DNA from: Triglochin maritima
Taxonomy: Eukaryota; Streptophyta; Magnoliopsida; Alismatales; Juncaginaceae
Reading direction: 5' to 3'
Assembly: GCA_963682175.1 (NCBI GenBank)
Contig: OY821779.1
Location: forward strand, 3,794,501 to 3,858,500
Length of the DNA stretch: 64,000 nt
The translations under genes were made by a program, and so were the position numbers. The notes beneath the pieces were generated by a model. That model had not been told where the DNA came from. It saw nothing but the letters and a program-made list of their open reading frames with translations, and ran no database searches. Position 1 is the stretch's first letter; every line of letters begins with the position of its first letter. Below are positions 36,421 to 49,236 of this stretch, one piece after another.

Positions 36421-36525
36421 CTCTAGTCTAGTCGTTGATTGTCATCTTTATGCACGTTAGGTCCTGGGTACGACCCTCGGTGCTGGTCTTTTATTTTTCA
36501 GATACAAAAAAAATTAATATAATAA
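36421..36525 (+). mobile_element. possible tRNA-derived SINE remnant
   Basis: TAGTCTAGTCGTTG resembles a polymerase III A box, and GGGTACGACCC, some 40 bp later, a B box. A T-rich and then A-rich tail follows (CTTTTATTTTTCAG, ACAAAAAAAATT). The order and spacing fit a plant SINE head. No target duplication was identified and it does not fold as a functional tRNA. Confidence 0.35.
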
Positions 36526-38032
36526 AGATGGCTAGTGATTCAAACCTGGATTATTGCTCCAAGAGAAAATAACATTCACCAATACCATTATTGAATGTAG
36601 TAAAATCGTCACAAGTGTTATGTATTTGTGTATATCTTATACTTCCGTGTATACAAATGACATACACAAAAATATTTTGTACCCCTGAAAGTTACACATC
36701 TTCATCAGGTTAAAGTTGACATCTTCCATGCAGTGATTAACACTCTGCTCCAAGAGCTTAGTGATCATTTTTCAGATGTTAAACTGATAATAATGATTTG
36801 AAATTGCCTATGATGTGTGTGGCTCCTTGTAACTCATTTTCAGCACTTGATATGCAAGAATTATGTATTATGTGAAATTGTTAGCTTTTATCCCATGCAT
36901 TTTAATGAGAATGATCGTCTAATGCTTGAAATTCAACTTGACACCTACATTGTGTATGTGAGGATTTATTCGGGCTTTTCTTATTTGTGTGGCATTGCGG
37001 ATATTGCAAAAAAGATTGTCCGGAAAAAATAGATGTGGTGCATCCTCTAGTTTATTTATTTGTCAAGTTAGTCTTAACTTTGCTAGCACCGCAATTATTG
37101 AAATAACATTCTCAACTATGAACATTGTTAAGACTAATTAAGTTTCTCACTCATATGCACGGTAATTGGTTAAACGATTGTCTTGTCACGTACATAAAAA
37201 AATATTTTTGAATATGATTAAGTATGAAACAATTTCAACATATAAAGTCAAAGAATGCTATGTAAAAACTTTTATACGTGTTTTTTGAAGACCCCCGGCT
37301 CGATAAATCAAAGATGTATTGATTCTCTGGAAAGAATATAATGTCATGCAATTGCGCGTTGAAGGCACTCTTGCTTTGGTCAAAAGGCAGAATATATGTT
37401 TTTTATTTGTTAGTGTTTGTTATGTCTGGCGACTACATAGTACTTTAATTTCAAGCTTTAAGAGTATCATTAATTTGCAACCATTTTTTTCAGTTGTAGT
37501 TATGTAGTAGAAAGTCGTTAGATAATATCGCTTTATTTGGTTGTTAAAAAAATACGTGAAAAGATTGTTAAATTTTAGCAAATATTATACACCATTTTCC
37601 TCATGCAATTAAGATGCATTACAACGTACTCAATCACAGTTTTGAAAAAAGATATTGGAGGTCTTCTTCTACATAATCGATCCTTTCTTTAGAACCACAT
37701 CATAGAAATGAAGAACAAATATACTCTTCATGTCGTACTACAAATATTTTGCATTTGTACGTGGATCCTTAATTTTCCGCTAAAATCCGAATTATACAAG
37801 CAGTGCCCAACATTGATATTCCTATTCAATTATGGATCATTCTCCGCAACAAAAAAACTTTAGCTTCTAGTTGCAAGTCACATACTCATACTTAGTGTTC
37901 CTAACACATAGAACATGAGCTAATGCCACCTCACAAGTTAGTTACAAAGTGGAGTTGGATTAATCAATCCAAGCCATGCATGCATGCACAAGATTAATTA
38001 TTAGTGAATGTATGTAGTAAGAACTAGCTTGA
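36526..38032. other. no recognisable gene
   Basis: AT-rich DNA between the convergent MACPF and MYB genes. Short frames at 36817-37032 and 37319-37507 show no motif. The part nearest 38033 is the 3' flank of the MYB gene. Confidence 0.45.
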
Positions 38033-39340
38033 TTAGAAAAATAAACCCTGAGACTCCCATGCAGACATTAGATCCTCATTAAGAAAGTCATCCACTCCCC
38101 TCAAGTACGTGTCATCAAGCCAGTATTCCATGCTATCCAAAGGATTAAGAAAAGCATTACTATTGGATTCACTTGAAGTTGCAATATTTGGTGCGCATGG
38201 GATCATGAGTTCCTCAGGTTTGACCATAGGAATGTCTTCAATGCAGAAGTGATTACTATTGGTCTGCTCTTCTCTTTCCATAAGTGATGATGGTTTAATT
38301 TTCTTGTCCTCGTGCACAAGTGGGTCGTTGGCTGCTGGTTCTTCTTCTTCTTGTTCTTTTTTATTAGTTGTGAACGAAGATATGGGCTTGTGGGTGAGAG
38401 GGTCAATTCCCATCTTCTTTAGCTTCTTCTTGATGTGGGTGTTCCAATGGTTCTTTATCTCATTATCAGTTCTTCCTGGTAAACAAGCTGCAATCTTGGA
38501 CCACCTACACCAAACCAAACAAAAACATAATCATGTTAAGTTTTCTATAGGTACAATACCCTCCAAATAGTTTGAAATATCATCAATACCCTATATTTGT
38601 AATTTTCCCCGATTTATAATAAATTAACTTTCAACTATGCTATCATATTAAACAATATTAGAACTTAAATGCTTATAATTTTATTCTCATGTGATCCCCA
38701 TATGTAGTTGGATGTGCTAGCTTTGCATCAAAAGGATTGATAGAAAAGTATATAACTATACATAATGAAATATAGTTACATTGAAAAATATCTACGCATT
38801 ATGAACTATTTAATATGTTTATCATTATATTTTTGAATTACTAAGCGTATCCATAAAATTATCCCTTTTATAACATTTACAAGTGCATCTTCTCAAAGTA
38901 AAGATATGTTGTTGGAATTAAAGAGAAGTAATTAAGCTACCTATTCCCAAGTTTGGAGTGCAAGTGGATGACAAGATCCTCCTCAGATTCGTGCAGCAAC
39001 CCTCTCTTCAGATCAGGCCTAAGGTAGTTATTCCACCTAAGCCTGCAACTCTTCCCACACCTAAGTAATCCTGCAATCCAATTTGTCATAAATATATAAA
39101 TAAACTACTACTTGCAAATTTAATCTCTCTTCATAGAAAAACACACATATATATACATGAAAATTACTATATTTATACATAGGAAAAGAAGAGAGTTTGA
39201 AATTAACCTGCAAGTTTAGGAACAGCTTTCCAGCAGCACAAGCCATTGATTGTGATGAAGTTGATGAGCTTCTTGTCCTCCCTAGCGGTCCAAGCACCTC
39301 TGTTCAAACCCACTTTGTCACAACAAGGTTGTCTTCCCAT
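38033..39340 (-). CDS. R2R3-MYB transcription factor, MYB20/42/43/85 type
   Basis: Three exons read on the minus strand: 39340-39208, 39070-38941 and 38504-38033, the classic R2R3-MYB intron positions, giving 244 residues. R2 runs from [20 protein letters not shown] through [20 protein letters not shown] to [10 protein letters not shown]3 runs from DLKRGLL to [21 protein letters not shown]. The linker [20 protein letters not shown] is the hallmark of subgroup 8, whose members activate secondary-wall and lignin or phenylalanine-pathway genes. The acidic C-terminus ends [20 protein letters not shown] and may be an activation domain. One substitution stands out: [10 protein letters not shown] where most relatives have K/RGPWTAEED. 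Start chosen because MGRQPCC is the family N-terminus. Confidence 0.93.
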
Positions 39341-39481
39341 CTCAGCAGGTATAAGCTAGAAGTATGATGACTAGTGCTCGAAGTCTGTGGGTGGAGGTAG
39401 GTAGTTCAGGCACCAACATTAATTTATAACTGGAGATGAGAAGCATAAGTGGGCCAACCAATGTGAACGTTCAATTTTGAA

Positions 39482-39557
39482 TTTCCAATAGGCTAAGCTG
39501 GATAATACACGTGGTCCTGTTTCCAATAGGTTAAGCTGGATAATACACGTGGTCCTG
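39482..39557. promoter_or_regulatory. duplicated G-box in the MYB upstream region
   Basis: A 38-bp unit is tandemly duplicated (39482-39519 and 39520-39557) with one mismatch. Each copy contains ACACGTGG, with CACGTG at 39508-39513 and 39546-39551, the G-box/ABRE core bound by bZIP and bHLH factors. It lies about 140-220 bp upstream of the MYB start codon. A TATA-like TTATAAAT (minus strand) lies at about 39420-39429. Confidence 0.75.
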
Positions 39558-39949
39558 TATTTTACTATGCATGTTCTACACTTCAATCTAGTTGTAGGGA
39601 ATTCATGATGTAATGAGAAGATAATTTGAAGTATATCAAAATTACATTCAAGGCTACTAAATCTAAAAACATATAAATACTTGAAATATAATATATGAAC
39701 TTAACCAAGTGGAAGCATATCATTTTCTTCAAAGTATTAAGTATCATATTAGCTAGAAAAGTGATTGTTATTTGTTAACGTACAAACTCCGAAGAATGAA
39801 CATGTGCACGTGGGAGAATTTGAACGTGTAACCGTGTAATCTTTTATAGAGATTATCTATTTTAATGGCGACTTATCAAGATATTTCAACTTGTCATGTA
39901 AAAGCAATCATTAATACAAGATATCTTACAATCGAATCCGAATCCACTG

Positions 39950-40415
39950 TGTTGGAATTCATGACAATTCTGTAAATCATGTATTTTAGATCTTTCAATT
40001 ACTTATGATATACACAGGACATGAATTATCATTGTAAGAGTCACCAGGTAATTGGATCATTTTAACCAATTACCCAGAACTTAGTTGCATAATCGGATCA
40101 GATCATCATCATACCGATTAACCCATGTAAACAACCCTATATAAGGGTCTTACTATTATTTTTATTAATAATGAAAAAGTATTCTTCACTTTCCCTTTTC
40201 AATCGTCTCACTCCTTATCTCCTTCCCCTTTTTGATCAAACACCAAGTTCCACATCGATCTTGGAAACCAATCATCAAAATCAAGACCTCAACCAACTCC
40301 TCCCTACTGTTCCGTCCTCCGATCACCGTAGTCACTGCCACATCATCGTCATCTCAGCGAAAGTTCTGTTAGGGTTTGATCGTGAAGAACCAAGAAACCG
40401 TTGTGGTTTTCTACA
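39950..40415 (+). repeat. 5' LTR of the Copia element
   Basis: 466 bp. A TATA box CTATATAAGG is at 40136-40145. The short open frame inside it is not a gene. It differs from the 3' LTR by several substitutions and small indels. Confidence 0.92.
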
Positions 40416-40427
40416 TGGTATCAGAGC
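40416..40427 (+). other. primer binding site, initiator tRNA-Met
   Basis: TGGTATCAGAGC directly follows the 5' LTR and is the standard plant complement of the 3' end of initiator tRNA-Met. Confidence 0.9.
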
Positions 40428-40476
40428 AAAAGGTCAAGATCAACTGTTAACGAAGATCAAGAACCAAGGACGAGGA

Positions 40477-42712
40477 TGACCGACTCAGACAAGATCGCAA
40501 TCCAGAAGCAATCAACGACAACGATAGACCAAGGAAATGGGGCTTATAGTTTACTGTCGTCGGATAACCCAGGTACTAACCTAATATCCAGATCCTAAAT
40601 GGTGACAACTATTCTACTTGGTCCAGAGCAATGAGAGTTGCATTATATGCTAAGGACAAGTATGGATTTGTTGACGGCTGTATCAAACAACCATCAAAAG
40701 AAACCAACCCAGTAGAATATGCTAAGTGGAAAAGGGCTAATGACATGGTTATGTCATGGATAATGACCACTTTAGATCAAGAAATACTTGATAGTGTGAT
40801 ATACTATGATAGTGCAGTTGAGATGTGGAAAGATCTTGAGGATAGGTTTGCCCAAACAAACTTGCCTAGGGTTTCTCAACAAAAAAGGAATTTATATGCA
40901 CTAAATCAAGAAAACTCAAATATTAGTGGTTATTTTTCAAGAATCAGAGGACTTTGGGATGATTTATCATCTCACACAAAAATTCCACATTGTTCTTGTG
41001 GAGGGTACTCTTGTGGTTTCATAAAGAAATTCAATGACCAGCTTGAACAAGACAAGACCATTCAGTTTCTTTTAGGTCTGAATGATTCATATTCTGCTAT
41101 TAGAGGCCAAATACTACTATCCATTCCTCTCCCACCAATAAATAAAGTTTACTCCCTTCTTCTACAAGAAGAAAAACAGAGAGAGATTGGAGGATCAAAC
41201 CCTACTTTACAAGATGCCTCAGCTCTAGCAGTAGGGAGACAACCCTATAACCATAAAGGGAACAACAACAACAACCAAACCCATAATCAGTCCCAAAACA
41301 AGGGAGATAAGCCCATTTGTACCAATTGCAAAAAACAAGGCCATACAGTGGACAAGTGTTACTTGATAGTGGGCTTCCCTCCAAGAAGAAAAAATTATCA
41401 AAAGAAGAATAGAGGAAGCCAGAAGGATAGCAACAACAACCAACAACAACGGATGGAGCCAGCCAAAACGTTTGCTGCTGAGAACCAAGTTGGAGAATGC
41501 AACATCACCCCTGATCAATACAAGCAAATCATGCAAATTCTCAACAAGGGTGAGGTCATAGCTCAAGCAAATGCTGCAGGTATAATTTCTTGTTATTCTT
41601 CAATAACTAACTTGTCTTGGATAATTGATAGTGGGGCAACTGACCATATGTGCTCAAATACTTCCATGATGAATAATTTGACTAAATTGCATAAAGGAGT
41701 CCAAATTAAACTACCTAATGATAAGATTGTCATTGTTGAATACATAAGAAATGTCAAGCTTAACAACATGTTAATTCTTCATAGAGTACTATACATACCA
41801 GAATTTAAATTTAATCTAATTTCTATAGCTAAACTAGCAAAACATTCACATAGTTCTGTAAATTTCTACCCTACTCTTTGCCTTATCCAGGACATGGTTC
41901 AGAGGAAGATGATTGGTATGGGTAGAGAGGTGGGCAATCTCTACATCTACTCAGAACAACCTGTCACTGAGGATAACCATGCTTCTATAATGTTGAATGC
42001 CTGCAAAAGGATGCCAGATTGGCATAAGAGATTTGGTCATTTACCTTACAACAAAATTCAATTGATAGCTAATATAGATAAAAGTGTATTTGTAGATCAG
42101 GATTTACATTGTAAGACTTGTCCATTAGCTAAACAAACAAGAATTTCATTCCCTAGCAGTGATACTACTACTTGTATTCCTTTTGAATTGATTCATATGG
42201 ATATTTTGGGCAAATATTCTACCGCTTCTTTTAATGGTTATCATTATTATCTAACCATAGTTGATGACTTCAACATAGTAACATGGAATTTTCTTATGAA
42301 AACTAAGTCAGATACTTATACTATAATTAAATATTTTATCACCATGGTTCAAAATCAGCATGATACTAGAGTTAAGAGATTTAGAAGTGACAACGGCAAG
42401 AAATTTTTATCTAACTTAGTGCAGGAATTATTTACTCTTCATGGGATCATACATGAAAAGAGTTGCTCATACACTCCTCAACAAAATGGATTGGTAGAAA
42501 GAAAACATAGGCATATTTTAGAAGTAGCTAGGGCACTTAAATTTCAATCTAACATACTCATGCTCTTATGGAGTGATTGTATTCTTACAGCCACTCATTT
42601 AATAAATAGGATGCCTACTAGAATTCTCAACAATAAAACCCCTTATGAAATGTTATTTAACAAAACACCGTTACTGTCATTTAAGAGTTTTTGGATGCTA
42701 TGTTATTCAACC
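40477..42712 (+). pseudogene. Copia gag-protease-integrase, first part
   Basis: The gag start MTDSDKIAIQ at 40477 runs to about 40586, where one base is missing; the frame continues from there through MRVALYAKDKYGFVDG (40631) to the Gypsy insertion point. Visible in order: the gag (UBN2-like) region, zinc knuckle CTNCKKQGHTVDKC, protease WIIDSGATDHMCS, GAG-pre-integrase WHKRFGHLPYNKI, and integrase core with IHMDIL, FRSDNGKKF and QQNGLVERKHR holding the D, D and E. The frame is cut by the insertion right after the TPYEMLF motif. It resumes in phase at 51151, so the interruption itself is clean. Confidence 0.9.
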
Positions 42713-44621
42713 TGTAACGTACCCGAAACAGCGGAAAATTTAAACAATAATAAAGACCGTCAACGGTCAACACTGGGCACGTCACGGGAAACAAACCAAC
42801 ATATATAATATAAATATGATCCACGTGGAAGTCAAATATACAGACTGACTGTGATTACGACAAAAGCTATACAATATGTAATCACCTCAAAAGAAAGAGA
42901 CTGACAACTACAGGATCTGATCTCGGGGGCACCGTCCTCGGTCACCACCTCAAACTCTAACCCTGCTCGCTACCTGAAATGCAAACAACAAACATGCCTG
43001 AGTTCCCTGAAGGAACCCCGTATACCAAACCTCCTAAAATATAAAAAGAAATTAAATACAATGCAATGCTATGCACATGATCATCCGCCTCGGGCCCACA
43101 ATAATGCCCTCACCGCCTCCGCGGCACTGAACCACTCCTGCCACTAGGGTCAAGTCAGTCCACCGCTGCCTCACAAGGGTCAGTCGACACCACTGCTCCC
43201 CAAAAAGTGCAGGAAGGAACCCCCGGTACACGCCGCACCCAAGGAGCGAGTCAGCCCGCCGAATACACAACTCGGGTCAGACGACAGCCACTGCTCCCCC
43301 AAGAGTCGCCTAGCGCGCACCCTGCCGGAACATCCTCGGCCTACCGCTAAACCCTCGCAAACTGCCCAAGGTTTACGATACACATCCCTCACACCCCGCT
43401 CGGTAAGAGAGGAAAAAGGTACAACAATAATACGCCTTCGTCGAAGGTGAAATCCGTAGCTCTCAAAGCCGGTAATCAACCGTCGCCTCGGAGCCGGTAG
43501 TCGACCTGACATCGACGGATCGCGTGTGGATAAATCCACCAACCTGCGGTAGATCGGTCGACCGCTACAAGCACACCGGTCGACCGGTCCCCCACACAGT
43601 ACACAGTACTGTACAAACAAATCTACCGGTCGAACCACGCCAACCGAATTACCGACCAATCGGTCGAACAAAAGTCATCTAGCGGTCGACCGTTTGGAAG
43701 GTCTACGCTATACCATTTTATATAATATATATATCCGACCGGTCGAACCAAGGGGACGTTCGACCGATAACAGGGATTTCAATATTTTGCCCAAGTCTCG
43801 TTCGGTCGACCGGAACTGAAATACAGTTCGACCGAAACAACACAAGCACTCTACCGCTTAATTAAATGCTCAGTCGGTCGACCGAGAGTTAAAGAGCGGT
43901 CGACCGTTTTGATGGTCAAAGCTCCCAACCGGCTTAGCATCGAATGGATCGGTCGAACAAGGTAAAGGACGTTCGACCGTTTAATAAGTCAAAATCCCCA
44001 ACCGACCCATTCTCATCGTTATTCGGTCGACCGGCTAAGTGGTCCCGTTCGACCGATAACAGCATATCCCCTTTTTCCCGCATGAATTTGGCATAACGGT
44101 CGACCGTCTAACGACATCGTTCGACCGTTCGCGGGTAAACATCAATATAATAATAGGATCGGTCGACTGCCTACAGGCACCGGTCGACCGATCGTCGTCT
44201 TCAACCTCTGAATTGGTTGAATTCCGACGGGGAATTCGACACCAACGTCGATCCCCAACACTCACAAGGCACAAGTGAGTTATAATGAAGATTTGGCATA
44301 CCTTTTGGTCGAGTGAAGAAGCCTCCCAAGCTTGCACCACTTCACTCCACTTCTTCTTCTCTTTCTTCACTTCTTCTCCTCTTCTTCTTCACCTCCTTCT
44401 TCTTCTTCTCTCTAACCTCTTCTCTCAAGCTCTGGTTGTTGAAAAGGAAAAGAAAACGTTTTATTAAACTTACCTTCCAATTTATAGGCAAACCAATTCT
44501 TATCCAACCTCCACCTCATCCAATCCTAAATCAACACCTCATGCTACACTATTCCAGGATTAGATTAGGTTAATTAGGTTTAGGTTTAGTTAATTAAGAT
44601 GTTTTAGATTAGGTTATTACA
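42713..44621 (-). repeat. 3' LTR of the Gypsy element
   Basis: 1,909 bp. It contains nine full GGTCGACCG palindromes and many half sites between about 43550 and 44195, and a CTTCTTC-rich tract at 44345-44415. The TATA box on the minus strand (CCTATAAATTGG) is at about 44477-44488. Confidence 0.95.
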
Positions 44622-44640
44622 ATCTACCCTCCTTAAAGAA
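44622..44640 (-). other. polypurine tract of the Gypsy element
   Basis: On the minus strand, AAGGAGGGTAGAT abuts the 3' LTR and is the expected plus-strand primer. Confidence 0.75.
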
Positions 44641-44670
44641 ATTTCGTCCGCGAAATTTGAAACAACAGAC

Positions 44671-47600
44671 TCACCGAAACAACTCTGGATACTGCTTCCT
44701 GACATCCTCCTCGATCTCCCAGGTAGCCTCTCTGACACTGTGATGCTGCCACCTGACTTTCACCATCGGAATCGCTCTCCTCCTGAGCTGATGTACCATC
44801 TGATCCACAATCTCTACTGGTCTCTCATCTAACGACAAATCCTGCTGGATCTCCGGTACTGATATCTCTATCACATGAGCTGGATCGGCCACGTACTTCC
44901 TCAGCATAGAAACATGGAAGACGTTGTGAAGTCCTGCAAACTGTGGCGGTAAAGCAATCCTATACGCCACCTCACCAACCCGATCCAATATCTCAAACGG
45001 TCCGACATATCTCGGACTCAACTTCCCCTTCTTCCCGAATCTCATCACCCCTCTGGAAGGCGAGATCTTCAGGAAGACATGATCTCCTACCTCAAAAGTC
45101 AGCTCACGCCTCCGCGTATCAGCATAACTCTTCTGCCTACTCTGCGCCGTAGCTAGTCGTCTCCGAATCACGTCGACCTTCTCTGAATACAACTGGATAA
45201 TGTCAGGTCCAACTAGCTGTCTCTCGCCCACATCACTCCAGCATACCGGCGATCTACACGGTCTCCCGTATAATGCCTCATAGGGTGCCATTCCAATACT
45301 CGAGTGGTAGCTGTTGTTGTGGGCGAACTCGATCAACGGCAAATGCTCATCCCAATGCCCGGCCCAGTCAAGTGTACACGCTCTCAGCATGTCCTCCAAT
45401 GTCTGTATCGTCCGCTCTGACTGGCCATCTGTCTGTGGGTGGAAAGCTGTGCTAAACTTCAGACGTGTCCCCAGTGCTCTGTGTAGACTCTCCCAAAATC
45501 TCGAAGTGAATCTGGGATCTCTGTCTGAAATGATACTGACTGGTACGCCATGAAGTCTGACAATCTCCTCAATATATAACTTAGCTAGACCCTCCAGAGC
45601 AAGAGTGGTCTTAATAGCTAAGAAATGCGCCGACTTGGTCAGTCGATCGACTATAACCCAAATCGCATCGTGGAATCTCCGTGTCTTCGGTAGCCCCGTA
45701 ACAAAATCCATCGTCACGTGCTCCCACTTCCACTCGGGCAACTCAATCCTCTGCATCTGCCCTGCTGGTCTCTGGTGCTCGATCTTCACCTGCTGACAGA
45801 CCAAACACCTCGACACGAAGTCTGCAACGTCCTTCTTCATACCTCGCCACCAGAAGTTCCGCTGCAGGTCTTTGTACATCTTGGTGCTCCCTGGATGAAT
45901 GGAATATCTCGATCTGTGTGCCTCCTCCATGATATCATGTCTCAGGTCCTCTGTCTTCGGCACCCAGATACGATCTCTGAATCTCAGACCTCCGTCCACT
46001 CCAACTCTGAAAACTGACCCATCTCTGGCAGCTAACTGTAACAAACTGCTCAACTCCTCATCTGTAGTCTGAGCATGAATCACTGCTGATACTGTCTGAG
46101 GCTCTACTCTCAATCCGGCAATCACTGCGCCCTCAGAGCTATCAGCAAATGGCCTCCACTCTGCCAAGGACTCTAGCAGTCTCCACTCCTGAATGCATAG
46201 GCCTGCTACTGATACCTCCACCTTCCGGCTCAAAGCGTCTGCAACTGTGTTCGCCTTCCCCGGATGGTAAGAGATAGTGAAGTCGTAGTCCTTAATGAAC
46301 TCAAGCCATCTGCGCTGCCTCATATTCAGCTCCTTCTGCGAGAACAGGTACTTCAGACTCTGATGATCTGTAAACACCTCGAACTGCTCGCCATAAAGAT
46401 AGTGTCTCCAGGTCTTCAGTGCGTGAACCACTGCTGCTAACTCCAAATCATGTGTCGGGTAATTCCTCTCATGGACCTTCAGCTGTCTGGATGCGTATGC
46501 GATCACCCTCCCGTGCTGCATAAGTACACATCCTAAGCCAATACCTGAAGCGTCGCTATAAATCACGAATCCACCCGTGCCACTCGGCAATGATAAAACT
46601 GGTGCTGTGGTCAACAGTCTCTTCAGCTCCTGAAAGCTGTCCTCGCACTTCTGCGACCAAACAAAAGTGACTCCCTTCTACGTCAGAGCTGTCAGTGGTG
46701 CTGCCAATCTCGAGAAGTCTTTGATGAAGCGACGGTAATAACCCGCCAGTCCAACAAAGCTCCTAATCTCTGTCACGCTCGTAGGGGTCCTCCACTGTGT
46801 CACCGCCTCTACCTTCGCCGGATCCACTGATATCCCCTCTGCCGATACAATGTGTCCGAGGAATGCCACTCTGTCCAACCAAAACTCGCACTTTGAGAAC
46901 TTAGCATATAACTGCTGAGTCCTCAAGATGCTGAGTACAATCCTCAGATGCTCTCTGTGCTGCTCCACATCTGGTGAATAGATCAAGATGTCATCCACGA
47001 AGACAATCACAAATATATCAATGTACTGCCTGAATGTCCGGTGCATCAGATCCATGAACGCTGCCGGAGCATTCGTCAATCCAAATGGCATCACCAAGAA
47101 CTCATAGTGTCCATATCTCGTCCTGAAGGCTGTCTTCTGGATGTCCTCATCTCGGATCCTCAACTGGTGATATCCTGAACGCAGGTCAATCTTCGAGAAA
47201 ACCTTCGCTGACTGCAGCTGGTCAAAGAGGTCCTCAATCCTAGGTAAGGGATACCTATTCTTCACCGTCACCTGGTTCAGCATCCTGTAGTCTATGCACA
47301 TCCTCAAGGATCCGTCCTTCTTCTTCACAAACAAAACTGGTGCACCCCAAGGCGAGACGCTCGGTCTGATAAATCCAGAGTCCATCAACTCCTGCAACTG
47401 CTTCTTCAACTCTGTCAACTCAGCAGGTGCCATCCGGTATGGAGCCTTCGACTGTGGTGTAGTGCCAGCTACCAACTCAATGCCGAACTCCAACTCTCGG
47501 TGTGGTGGTAAACCTGGAATCTCCGCTGGAAAAACATCCGCGAACTCCTGCACCACCTCAATGTCCTCTAGCCTCTGGGACTCTGCCTCCGCAACTACAA

Positions 47601-49113
47601 GTGTCGCCAGAAAAGCTGCACATCCCTGCTGTAACAGTCTCTGAGCTCTCACAGCAGATACAATAATGCGACCCCCTCTGCTTCTGATCCCTCTAATCAA
47701 AATATCAGGCAAACCATTCCTCGGGATCAAAATCTTCTTCTCACGGCACAAGACTCGAACATCATATTGGGACAGCCAATCCATCCCAAGTATGACATCA
47801 AAGTCCTCCATCGGTGGCAAGACCAGGTCTGCCGGAAACTCCTGATCTCCCGAAACAACCGTGGCGCCGGGGACAAATCTCCCCACAGTGCCCACCAGAC
47901 CCAGGGGTGTGCTGACCTCCAAAGTGGCAGTCAACATCGCAAGGGTACAGCCCAACACTCCCGCAAATCGCTCTGAGATGAACGAGTGTGTCGCGCCACA
48001 ATCAAATAACACCCTAGCTACTGAACCTGCGACAAGAAGTGTACCTTCCACGACAGCGCCTCCATCCCGAGCCTCCTCTGCCTGGATGGTGAAAACTCTG
48101 CCAGTGCGCTGCCCCTGCTGGGGTCTGAAAGGTGGTCTACCTCCGCCTCCTCCTCTGCCTGGTGCGGGTAAACCCGGTGGTCTGCTCGGCCCAGCTCCTC
48201 GGCTCGGACAGCTCCTGATAAAGTGACCCAGCTGGCCACACCCATGACATGCTCCGGGGGTGAAGCACGGCCCGGAGTGAAACCTCCCACAAGTACCACA
48301 AGGCTCTGGTCGTGGTACTGCAACTCCTGCTCCCTCGTATCGGGGCCTCTTGCCCGGATTCCCTCCAGTCTGACCTCCTGGCCTCCCAGAGAACCTACCT
48401 GATGGCCTCCTCTCATCCTGGTAGTTCTCCCTGTAGTCACGATCAAGAACAGAGGCACTCTTCACTGCATCGGCCAACGTGCTCGGCATGTGTGTCAGCA
48501 CCTTCGTCCTCAGCTGCTTCCGGAGCCCTCGGACGAACTTCCCTGCCCTCTGCTCCTGTGTAACATACATCTCGGGACAGTAACGCTCAAGGGCGTTGAA
48601 CTTCCCGATGTAGCATGCTAGGGTCATGTCTCCCTGCTGAAGACTCAGAAACTCCTCCCTCTTCTGATCCTGGACATGCTGCGGAAAATACTGCTCGTTG
48701 AACTCGCCAACGAACTCCTCCCAGGCTATATCATCTCTGTCCGCAAACACCACTGCAGATGTGGACCTCCACCAGTTGGACGCAACACCGCCCAAAACAT
48801 AAGTAGCCAAGCCCACTCTCGCCTCTGGAGGACAACCAATAGCACTGAAGATCTTCTGCATCATGAAGATCCACTCCTCCGCAGCCTCTGCGTCGTACTG
48901 CCCCAGAAAGGTAGGCGGATGCTGGCGCATAAACCGGTCATGCATAGCACCAGTCCCCGTCTGCCCAGTCTGTGCTGTCTGCTGCTGTAGCATCTCTGTC
49001 AGACGTCCGACCGTATCGAACAACGTCCGACGCTCATCCTCCCAAGCCTCATCCCTCGCAGTCTCACTCTCACCGCGAGTATGGGCAACCGCCTTCCCCC
49101 GTCTAGGAGGCAT
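44671..49113 (-). CDS. Gypsy gag-pol polyprotein, one in-frame stop
   Basis: Start taken at 49113 ([11 protein letters not shown]), the usual chromovirus gag opening; an upstream ATG at 49158 is in frame. Order: gag ([17 protein letters not shown]), zinc knuckle [14 protein letters not shown], protease [16 protein letters not shown] with [13 protein letters not shown] and FVDDILIYS, RNase [14 protein letters not shown] and YSDA..., the HHCC zinc finger and integrase core ([41 protein letters not shown]), then a GPF/chromodomain tail ending [21 protein letters not shown] at 46678-46680 splits it between RT and RNase H; both halves are in the same frame. The protease motif has C where most relatives have S (DSGA). 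Everything else looks intact, about 1,480 codons. Confidence 0.93.
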
Positions 49114-49222
49114 CTGCCAAAGGAAACAAGACAATATCAATATAATCTGTGCATGCATGATCCTCTAGACCTAACTCCTAACTCCAAGGTGGTTTCTTTA
49201 GACAAGTACGCCGAGATCAACG

Positions 49223-49234
49223 CTCTGATACCAA
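49223..49234 (-). other. primer binding site of the Gypsy element
   Basis: On the minus strand TGGTATCAGAGC lies two bases inside the 5' LTR end, complementary to initiator tRNA-Met. Confidence 0.88.
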
Positions 49235-49236
49235 AT

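Noticed and set aside
36421..36525. Functional tRNA gene
   Set aside because: Only A- and B-box-like words are present; no acceptor or anticodon stems can be drawn. Kept as a possible SINE.
40171..40598. Short frames in the Copia 5' LTR and leader
   Set aside because: LTR and leader sequence; only the gag start at 40477 is meaningful.
43180..43671. 163-codon minus-strand frame within the Gypsy LTR, repeated at 49705-50196 and partly at 24753-25243
   Set aside because: It is LTR sequence; the GRP/RST-rich peptide is a translation of GGTCGACCG words, and it is interrupted in the solo LTR copy.
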